A stretch of 10,120 nucleotides of DNA from NCBI GenBank assembly GCA_003527165.1, contig DPSI01000514.1, positions 1 to 10,120 on the forward strand, read 5' to 3'. The stretch is from Pseudomonas sp. (GTDB taxonomy: Bacteria > Pseudomonadota > Gammaproteobacteria > Pseudomonadales > Pseudomonadaceae). Position numbers and translations under genes: made by a program. The first letter of the stretch is position 1; the number at the start of each line of letters is the position of its first letter. The notes under the pieces are model-generated. The model did not search any database. It saw nothing but the letters and a program-made list of their open reading frames with translations, and was not told where the DNA came from. Below, piece after piece: positions 5,033 to 10,120 of the stretch.

Positions 5033-7987
5033 TCAATCAATGGCATCTGTCGCCTCGACATGCCGCGGCAGGGTAATGCGAAAACGGGTACCGCGTTGGG
5101 TTTCCGGATCTGCCGGGCTGTCTATATTGATCTGTCCATAATGCTCTTCCACGATCGAATAGACCAGTGCGAGGCCCAGCCCCGTCCCTTCGCCCGGATC
5201 CTTGGTGGTGAAGAATGGCTCGAACAGACGGTTTTGGATGGATTGCGGAATACCGCTGCCTTCGTCTTCGACGATGAGGTAGACGGTTTGCTCGGATTCC
5301 TCGCTGCGCACCCGAATCGCACCGCCGGGCTCCGAGGCATCGCGGGCGTTGGCGAGCAGATTGATCAGCACCTGGGCGAGCCGCTGTGGATCGCCTTCGG
5401 CCAAATGGCTCGGATCGCAAAGGTTGAAAAAGTGTACATCGGTGCCGCGGCGGTTGAGCGAGAGCAGCGCAATCGCGTCCTGCGCCACTTCGGCCAGACT
5501 CACCGGGTAAAGATCCTGCTGCCTGCCGCCGGCGTGCGCGAAGCTCATTAGCGACTGAACGATGCGTGAGACGCGCTTGGTCTGTTCGACAATCTGATTG
5601 CTGATCTCGCTGATCTCGTTATCGGCTTCACGCTCCTCGCGCAGATTCTGTGCCAGGCAGGCGATGCCAGTGATCGGGTTGCCGATTTCGTGGGCGACGC
5701 CGGCCGCCAGTCGCCCAATGCTGGCCAGGCGCTCGGAATGAACCAGCCGATCTTCCAACTGCTGGGTCTCAGTGAGGTCCTCGATCAGCAGTACCAGGCC
5801 ACTATTACCAGGCGCCAGCGGTTCAGCGATTGCGGCCTTGTGCAGATTCAGGCAGCGGCTGTGACCGTCCAGCTGCAACCGCTGTTTATGCAGGTGCTCC
5901 TCGCTCTGCTGAATGAAGTCGCTCAGCAGGCTCTGCCAGGGTTCGGCGATGGTCGACAGGCGCGAGCCCACCACTTGCAATGCCGGAATCTCGGTGAGTT
6001 CCTCCAGAGCTCGGTTCCACATCAGGATTTCCTGATCCTTGGCCAGCGAGCAGACGCCCATCGGCAATTCCTGCAATGTCTGGCGGTGGTAGCGCCGTAG
6101 CGCGTCGAGCTCCGCAGCCAGGCCGGTCAGACGCGAGTGATAGTCTTCCAGGCGGCTCTCGATGAAGTGAATGTCTTCGGTCACGTAGCTGTCTGCGCCG
6201 TTCTTATAGGACAGGAAGTTCTCGACGATATCCTGTGCGACGCTCGGGCCCATCAAGCCCGACAGGTTCGCCTCGATGCGGTCACGCAGCCGGCGCAGGG
6301 CATAGGGGCGATGCTCATCGAAGGGCAGCTGAAGGTCCCGCAGTGCTTGCTCCACCTCGCGCTGTGCGGTCTTGGCGCCCAGCGGCTTGGCCAGCTGGGT
6401 GGCGAACTCCTGTGGCGAGGCGGCTGCCAGTTCGCGCCGTTGTGGCCGCCGCACGTTTTCCACCGCGCAAGCTTCGGCTGCGGCCTGTTCTTCGGCGCTG
6501 GTCTCGGTGAACAGCGAGAACAGCGAGAATGCCAGCACGTTGACGGCCAGCGAGGCGATCGCAGCCAGGTGCCAGCTGGTGTCGTCGAGCACATAGACGA
6601 CGTTGAGCAATGGAATGTAAAAGCCGTCGAGGTTGCCGACCAGCGGCAGCAGCATGGTGATCACCCAGACGGCGATACCGGCCAGCAAGCCGACGATATA
6701 ACCGCGACGGTTGGCGGTCGGCCAGTAGAGTACCGACAGTACGCCGGGCAGGAACTGCAGTGTGGCGACGAAGGCGACGATCCCCAGGTTGGACAGGTCT
6801 TGCTCTGCGCCCAGCAGCAGATAAAAGCCGTAGCCGGCCATGATGATCGCCAGGATCAGGCTGCGGCGGGTCCATTTCAGCCAGCGATAGATGTTGCCTT
6901 CGGTAGGCGGTTGGTAGAGCGGCAGCACCAGATGGTTGAGGGCCATGCCTGACAGCGCCAGGGTACTGACGATGATCAGTCCGCTGGAGGCGGATAGCCC
7001 GCCGATGAACGCCACCAGCGTCAGCGTCTCGCTCTGTGCGGTGAGGCCCAGGCCGAGAGTGAAATACTCCGGATTGGTGCTAACGCCGAGCTTGAGACCG
7101 GCCCAGAGGATCAGCGGCACGGCCAGGCTCATCAGCAGCAAATACAGCGGCAGCCCCCAGCTGGCGCTGACCAGGGCACGCGGGTTGAGATTCTCGGTGA
7201 AGGTCATGTGATACATGTGCGGCATCACGATGGCCGAGGCGAAGAACACCAGCAGCAAGGTTCGCCAGGGACCTTCCTGTAACGGTGTATGCAATGCCTG
7301 CAGCGCCGACTGGTTCTGCAGCAGCCAGATTTCCAGCTGATGCGGGCCGCCGAATACGACGAATAATGCGTACAAGCCGATCGCGCCGAAAGTCAGCAGC
7401 TTGACCACCGATTCGAAAGCGATGGCGAACACCAGTCCCTCGTGCTTCTCTCGCGTGGCGATATGCCGGGCGCCGAAGAGAATGGTGAACAGCATGATCA
7501 TCACGCAATAGCCCAGCGCGACCCGTTCCTGCAGGGGCTCGAGGGTAAGGATGCCGATGGCGTCGGCAACCGCTTGAATCTGTAGGGCCAGCAGCGGCAG
7601 CATGCCGATCAGCATGACAACCGTGGTCAAGGCGCCGCTCCAGGTGCTGCGGAAGCGGAAGGCAAACAGGTCGGCCAGCGACGCCAGCTGATAGGTGCGG
7701 GTGATGCGCAGAATCGGGTAAAGCAGGACCGGCGCCAGCAGGAACGCGCCGCAGACACCCAGATAGGTAGCGAGGAATCCATAGCCATACTGATAGGCCA
7801 GGCCGACAGTGCCATAGAACGCCCAGGCACTGGCGTAGACGCCCAGCGACAGGGTGTAGGTCAGAGGATGACGGATCACCCAGCGCGGGATCAGCCCACG
7901 CTCGCTGACCCAGGCCACCCCGAACAGCACTAGCAGGTAAGCGACGCTGATCAGGATCAGCTGGCTGAGGCTAAAGCTCGTCTGCAT
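5033..7987 (-). CDS. cbrA: Sensor histidine kinase CbrA with N-terminal sodium:solute symporter domain
   Basis: CbrA is the inner-membrane sensor of the CbrAB system, governing the carbon/nitrogen balance and use of histidine and other amino acids. Its 984 residues match the family's usual length. Residues 1 to about 488 are a multi-pass SLC5/SSS-type region (about a dozen hydrophobic segments, starting LILISVAYLLVLFGVAW). A soluble linker (about 490-630) follows, probably including the STAC-type module described for such kinases, then a PAS-like domain (about 635-750, GVCSLAKDQEILMWN). The kinase core has the H-box VAHEIGNP with phospho-acceptor H766, N-box INLLANARDA (875-884), G1 box EDEGSGIP (907-914), FEPFFTTK and G2 box GTGLGLAL (934-941). 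All key residues are present. The ATG at 7987 overlaps cbrX by 17 bases and has no clear Shine-Dalgarno, which suggests translational coupling. The domain has been reported in other pseudomonads to transport histidine; the ligand here is inference. Confidence 0.97.
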   Translation of the reverse strand: MQTSFSLSQLILISVAYLLVLFGVAWVSERGLIPRWVIRHPLTYTLSLGVYASAWAFYGTVGLAYQYGYGFLATYLGVCGAFLLAPVLLYPILRITRTYQLASLADLFAFRFRSTWSGALTTVVMLIGMLPLLALQIQAVADAIGILTLEPLQERVALGYCVMIMLFTILFGARHIATREKHEGLVFAIAFESVVKLLTFGAIGLYALFVVFGGPHQLEIWLLQNQSALQALHTPLQEGPWRTLLLVFFASAIVMPHMYHMTFTENLNPRALVSASWGLPLYLLLMSLAVPLILWAGLKLGVSTNPEYFTLGLGLTAQSETLTLVAFIGGLSASSGLIIVSTLALSGMALNHLVLPLYQPPTEGNIYRWLKWTRRSLILAIIMAGYGFYLLLGAEQDLSNLGIVAFVATLQFLPGVLSVLYWPTANRRGYIVGLLAGIAVWVITMLLPLVGNLDGFYIPLLNVVYVLDDTSWHLAAIASLAVNVLAFSLFSLFTETSAEEQAAAEACAVENVRRPQRRELAAASPQEFATQLAKPLGAKTAQREVEQALRDLQLPFDEHRPYALRRLRDRIEANLSGLMGPSVAQDIVENFLSYKNGADSYVTEDIHFIESRLEDYHSRLTGLAAELDALRRYHRQTLQELPMGVCSLAKDQEILMWNRALEELTEIPALQVVGSRLSTIAEPWQSLLSDFIQQSEEHLHKQRLQLDGHSRCLNLHKAAIAEPLAPGNSGLVLLIEDLTETQQLEDRLVHSERLASIGRLAAGVAHEIGNPITGIACLAQNLREEREADNEISEISNQIVEQTKRVSRIVQSLMSFAHAGGRQQDLYPVSLAEVAQDAIALLSLNRRGTDVHFFNLCDPSHLAEGDPQRLAQVLINLLANARDASEPGGAIRVRSEESEQTVYLIVEDEGSGIPQSIQNRLFEPFFTTKDPGEGTGLGLALVYSIVEEHYGQINIDSPADPETQRGTRFRITLPRHVEATDAID

Positions 7988-8147
7988 CGCGCTGACTCTG
8001 AAGAATGAAGGTCACCACGATGAGGATCAGCCACAACAGATAGGGGCGGTACCAAGCGCCGTTGGGGTCGATCCACCAGTCCATGATCGCGGGGGAAAAC
8101 AGGTAGATCCCCACTACCAGGAGCAGCACCAGTCGGTAGATGTACAT
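7971..8147 (-). CDS. cbrX: Small membrane protein CbrX, overlapping cbrA
   Basis: The gene encodes 58 residues, beginning MYIYRLVLLLVVGIYLFSPA. Two hydrophobic segments (about 5-20 and 36-49) flank a polar, tryptophan-rich loop, IMDWWIDPNGAWYRP (21-35), suggesting a two-pass inner-membrane hairpin with an acidic tail, QRDADEL. Its TAG (7971-7973) lies inside cbrA, whose ATG is at 7985-7987: a 17-base overlap in another frame. A small gene in this position is known upstream of cbrA in Pseudomonas (called cbrX in P. putida, from memory), cotranscribed with it and thought to couple translation. The frame remains open upstream to 8213 but only via a TTG; the ATG at 8147 gives the natural membrane-protein start, with a poor ribosome site. 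Biochemical function is unknown. No strong promoter is evident in the 106 bp before it. Confidence 0.85.
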   Translation of the reverse strand: MYIYRLVLLLVVGIYLFSPAIMDWWIDPNGAWYRPYLLWLILIVVTFILQSQRDADEL

Positions 8148-8189
8148 GCTGGAACTCGTGTCGAAGGTAGGCGGATGGTAAAGCAGCAG

Positions 8190-8214
8190 CAAGCGGCAAG
8201 CCACAAGCGGCAAG
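8190..8214. repeat. Short tandem repeat between gluQ and cbrX
   Basis: CAAGCGGCAAG occurs twice (8190-8200 and 8204-8214), a 14-bp period separated by CCA. It lies in the 106-bp gluQ-cbrX gap that must contain any cbrXA promoter. CAAGC/CTTGC-rich repeats of this sort recur between genes in pseudomonads as far as I remember. Function unknown; no clear -35/-10 pair was found with it. Confidence 0.5.
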
Positions 8215-8253
8215 TTAAAGCAAAGCCGCCAAGCCCACCTGACACTTTCAGCC

Positions 8254-9156
8254 TTAGCGCAGCTGCGCCTCGGCCAGGGTGCGGCAGCGGGGGATGCGCC
8301 CGGCGTCCCAGTGTGGGATGGCCCAGGTCAGAACCTCGCCGGGAAGCGCGTCGTTCAGCTCGCGCGCGGTCGGTTGGCCGAGGGCGCGCAGCGCGCGGAG
8401 CAGCAGCGGGGTGGCCTGCTCGGGTTGCAGAGGCGGCGAGCGGTAACGCTTGCCCAGTTTGTGGCCGTCCGGCTGAATGATCAGCGGCACGTGCAGGTAT
8501 TGCGGCTCGGGCAGGCCGAGCAGCGCTTGGAGGTAGAGCTGGCGCGGGGTGGAGTCGAGCAGGTCGGCGCCGCGGACGACGTCCGTCACGCCTTGCCAGG
8601 CGTCGTCGAGCACTACCGCCAGCTGATAGGCGATGAGACCATCGCGACGGCGAATGACGAAGTCGCCGACTTCGCGTCCCAAGTGCTGGCGGAACGCGCC
8701 CTGTACGCGGTCGGTGAAGACATATTCGCGATCGGGCACGCACAGGCGTATGGCCGCGTCCTCCAGATCCCGACCGGCATCGCGGCAGAACCCCGGATAG
8801 AGCCCGGCGAAGGGCTGTAGCTGTTTGCGTGAGCAGTCGCAGGCATAGGCGTGGCCGTCCCGCCAGAGGCGGTCGATCATCGCGTTGTAGACGTCCAGTC
8901 GCTCGCTCTGGCGCACCATTCGCGCGTCCCACTCGAAGCCATAGGCTTCCAGCGCCTGCAAGATGGCGTCCTGCGCGCCGGGCATTTCGCGTGGCGGGTC
9001 GAGGTCTTCCATGCGCAACAGCCATCGGCCACCCGCAGCGCGGGCATCGAGGTAGGAAGCCAGTGCCGCGACCAGCGAGCCAAAGTGCAGATAACCGCTA
9101 GGCGTAGGGGCGAAGCGGCCAATATAGGCGGATGGGGAGGAAGCGGCTGAAGACAT
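8254..9156 (-). CDS. gluQ: Glutamyl-Q tRNA(Asp) synthetase
   Basis: GluQ activates glutamate without tRNA and attaches it to the queuosine base at position 34 of tRNA(Asp); cytoplasmic. The 300-residue product resembles the catalytic half of glutamyl-tRNA synthetase and lacks the C-terminal anticodon-binding domain, the family hallmark. Motifs: YIGRFAPTPSGYLHFGSL (11-28, the HIGH-equivalent is LHFG), RMEDLDPPRE (48-57), zinc ligands C106, C108, probably Y120, and C124 (CDC...YPGFC), DFVIRRRDGLIAYQLAVVLDD (165-185), and HKLGKR (232-237) in place of KMSKS. The ATG at 9156 lacks a strong ribosome site, but RFAPTPSG at 14-21 gives the normal start spacing. It follows dksA by 87 bp with a terminator between, the arrangement known for dksA-gluQ in enterobacteria, so expression may depend on read-through or an unseen promoter. 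Confidence 0.96.
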   Translation of the reverse strand: MSSAASSPSAYIGRFAPTPSGYLHFGSLVAALASYLDARAAGGRWLLRMEDLDPPREMPGAQDAILQALEAYGFEWDARMVRQSERLDVYNAMIDRLWRDGHAYACDCSRKQLQPFAGLYPGFCRDAGRDLEDAAIRLCVPDREYVFTDRVQGAFRQHLGREVGDFVIRRRDGLIAYQLAVVLDDAWQGVTDVVRGADLLDSTPRQLYLQALLGLPEPQYLHVPLIIQPDGHKLGKRYRSPPLQPEQATPLLLRALRALGQPTARELNDALPGEVLTWAIPHWDAGRIPRCRTLAEAQLR

Positions 9157-9217
9157 GGCGGGCCGGCTCGTGTGAAGGATCAGCGAGGCGGGATGCGGCG
9201 AGAGGCTGAGAATGAAG

Positions 9218-9237
9218 CGGGGCGCCGAAGCGCCCCG
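9218..9237 (-). terminator. Intrinsic terminator of dksA
   Basis: A perfect 8-bp GC stem, CGGGGCGC (minus strand) pairing with GCGCCCCG, encloses a TTCG tetraloop in minus-strand orientation. It starts 6 bp after the dksA stop (TGA, 9244-9246). The following tract CTTCATTCTC is only moderately T-rich, so termination may be partial, allowing gluQ expression. The build (8-bp stem with TTCG) is the same as that of the crcZ terminator. Confidence 0.82.
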
Positions 9238-9243
9238 TTCGGA

Positions 9244-9687
9244 TCAGGAACCGATCTGCTTTTCCTTGATCTCCGCCAGCGTCTTGCAGTCGATGCACAG
9301 CGTGGCGGTGGGGCGGGCTTCAAGACGGCGAATACCGATCTCGACGCCGCAGGAATCGCACCAGCCGTACTCGTTGTCTTCGATCAGCTGCAGCGTTTCG
9401 TCGATTTTCTTGATCAGCTTGCGCTCGCGATCGCGGGCACGCAGTTCCAGGCTGAACTCTTCTTCCTGGCTGGCACGGTCTGCCGGATCGGGGAAATTGG
9501 CCGCTTCGTCCTGCATGTGATGCACGGTACGATCGACTTCTTCCATCAGCTCCAGCTTCCACTTGTTGAGGATGCCGGTGAAATGAGCGCGCATATTGTC
9601 GCTCATGTACTCCTCGCCCTTGGATTCCTTATAGGGCACGAAGGCGCGAATCAGTTGGTTGCTGGGTGTCGTTTTGGTAATGGGCAT
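9244..9687 (-). CDS. dksA: RNA polymerase-binding transcription factor DksA
   Basis: DksA binds the RNA polymerase secondary channel and, with ppGpp, controls rRNA and amino-acid promoters in the stringent response. The 147-residue product is the normal length. The N-terminal segment is followed by [15 protein letters not shown], a coiled-coil (about 30-105) whose tip carries the catalytic DPADRA motif (D67, D70, A72), then a four-cysteine zinc finger (C110, C113, C131, C134), and the conserved end [15 protein letters not shown]. It is therefore the zinc-bearing DksA, not the cysteine-poor DksA2 paralogue. The frame is open 56 codons further upstream, but the ATG at 9687 fits the family length and has GAGAGG 10 bases before it. 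It is divergent from the aminotransferase gene; the 193-bp region between them holds both promoters. Confidence 0.98.
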   Translation of the reverse strand: MPITKTTPSNQLIRAFVPYKESKGEEYMSDNMRAHFTGILNKWKLELMEEVDRTVHHMQDEAANFPDPADRASQEEEFSLELRARDRERKLIKKIDETLQLIEDNEYGWCDSCGVEIGIRRLEARPTATLCIDCKTLAEIKEKQIGS

Positions 9688-9737
9688 GGATGAACGCCTC
9701 TCGCTATGTCCATTGCGCAGGATAGTGAAATCCCTCT

Positions 9738-9753
9738 GCCGGCCCGTGCCGGC
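9738..9753. other. GCCGGC repeat hairpin upstream of dksA
   Basis: Two copies of the palindrome GCCGGC, 4 bp apart (9738-9743 and 9748-9753), can pair into a hairpin. They lie about 50 bp before the dksA start, either in its leader or near its promoter. No strong dksA -35/-10 pair could be picked out; ATTTCACTATCC at about 9721-9732 (minus strand) is the nearest -10-like stretch. Role unknown. Confidence 0.35.
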
Positions 9754-9845
9754 CCTGCGGCTGCAAGCGGGCGAACTTACCAGATCGTATCGGGGTGCGC
9801 TACTCCCGAATATCACGGTGGCTGCGGTGTTAGAGGGACCTTCGG

Positions 9846-9851
9846 TAGAAT
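9846..9851 (+). promoter_or_regulatory. Possible -10 box for the aminotransferase gene
   Basis: TAGAAT (5 of 6 consensus) lies 29 bp before the ATG at 9881, giving a predicted leader of about 23 nt. No good -35 box is found 16-18 bp upstream (TGCGGT at 9823-9828), so an activator or another promoter may be involved. The call is tentative. Confidence 0.4.
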
Positions 9852-9880
9852 TCACGTTTTGTTCTCATCAGGAAGGTCAA

Positions 9881-10120
9881 ATGACCTCGTCATATAGCGC
9901 GCGTAGTCGTGCAATCGAACCCTTTCATGTCATGGCTCTTTTGGCGCGAGCCAACGAGTTGCAGGCGCTGGGTCGTGATGTCATTCACCTGGAAATTGGC
10001 GAGCCGGATTTCACAACCGCTGCGCCTATCGTCGCGGCCGGTCAGGCTGCTCTCGCTGCAGGACATACCCGCTACACCGCCGCCCGTGGGCTGCCGCAGC
10101 TGCGTGAGGCGATTGCCGAT
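9881..10120 (+). CDS. PLP-dependent class I/II aminotransferase, partial (5' end only)
   Basis: A frame opens at ATG 9881 and runs off the window after 80 codons. AGGAAGG (9870-9876) lies 4 bases upstream, a good ribosome site. The protein starts MTSSYSARSRAIEPFHVMAL and contains LEIGEPDF (37-44) and GHTRYTAARGLPQLREAIA (61-79). These are the N-terminal substrate-binding segments of fold-type I aspartate/alanine/aromatic aminotransferases (the (L/E)xxGEPDF and YT...GLPxLRxAIA motifs). The catalytic lysine region lies outside the window, so the amino-acid substrate cannot be told. An aminotransferase gene is found divergent from dksA in P. aeruginosa, as I recall, which fits the synteny. It transcribes away from all other genes here. 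Confidence 0.92.
   Translation, partial: MTSSYSARSRAIEPFHVMALLARANELQALGRDVIHLEIGEPDFTTAAPIVAAGQAALAAGHTRYTAARGLPQLREAIAD

Noticed and set aside
4852..5061. A 69-codon minus-strand open frame in the cbrA-cbrB gap
   Set aside because: It starts inside cbrA in another frame, has no ribosome site and no hydrophobic or domain-like pattern. It cannot be fully excluded as a leader peptide, but nothing supports it.
6137..6952. A 271-codon plus-strand open frame inside cbrA
   Set aside because: It is antisense to the transporter and linker part of an unmistakable cbrA; Gln/Gly/Asp-rich, low-complexity reading typical of the reverse complement of GC-rich coding DNA.
8190..8214. CRISPR-like repeat between gluQ and cbrX
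   Set aside because: There are only two 11-bp copies with a 3-bp separation and no spacers or cas genes; it is a short tandem repeat.
8114..9025. A 303-codon minus-strand open frame overlapping gluQ in another frame
   Set aside because: Its translation is Arg/Ala/Pro-rich with no motifs, while the gluQ frame carries all synthetase motifs.
9688..9855. A 56-residue N-terminal extension of DksA
   Set aside because: It would exceed the family length and run through the dksA promoter region; the ATG at 9687 has a ribosome site.

Overview
The window is a chromosomal segment of a Pseudomonas-type gammaproteobacterium. The protein sequences and gene order, including the cbrX-cbrA-cbrB-crcZ-pcnB block, match what I remember of the Pseudomonas core genome. 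The species cannot be fixed; a stutzeri-like lineage is only a guess. Base composition looks uniformly GC-rich, except for the non-coding crcZ region, which is richer in A/T. I see no insertion sequences, phage genes, tRNAs, CRISPR arrays or signs of recent transfer.

Layout: almost everything is on the minus strand, so transcription runs from high to low coordinates. From the right edge: an aminotransferase gene (9881 to the end, plus strand, truncated by the window) is divergent from dksA (9244-9687, minus). dksA ends in a strong terminator and is followed by gluQ (8254-9156). Next comes the carbon/nitrogen control locus: cbrX (7971-8147, a small membrane protein overlapping cbrA), cbrA (5033-7987, transporter-fused sensor kinase), cbrB (3402-4823, sigma54-dependent response regulator) and the small RNA gene crcZ (about 2882-3248). 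The last block is pcnB (1349-2746), folK (854-1348) and panB (1-683, truncated).

How the genes work together: CbrA phosphorylates CbrB. From family knowledge, CbrB activates crcZ through sigma54. The sequence shows the needed parts: a GG-N10-GC promoter at 3259-3273, and a TGTTAC-N15-GTAACA inverted repeat about 125-150 bp upstream of the predicted start, directly behind the cbrB stop codon. The predicted RNA carries five A-rich AAnAAnAA clusters of the kind that titrate Hfq/Crc and relieve catabolite repression, and ends in a UUCG-loop terminator. Downstream, pcnB (poly(A) polymerase), folK (folate synthesis) and panB (pantothenate synthesis) form a housekeeping block; pcnB and folK abut exactly.

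No wholly unknown system is visible. The points most worth a second look are: four GTTAC half-sites at 11/9/11-bp spacing between folK and panB, resembling the putative CbrB half-sites at crcZ; the cbrX/cbrA overlap; a possible internal sigma54 promoter in front of cbrB; and the overlap of the cbrB terminator with the crcZ activator region.
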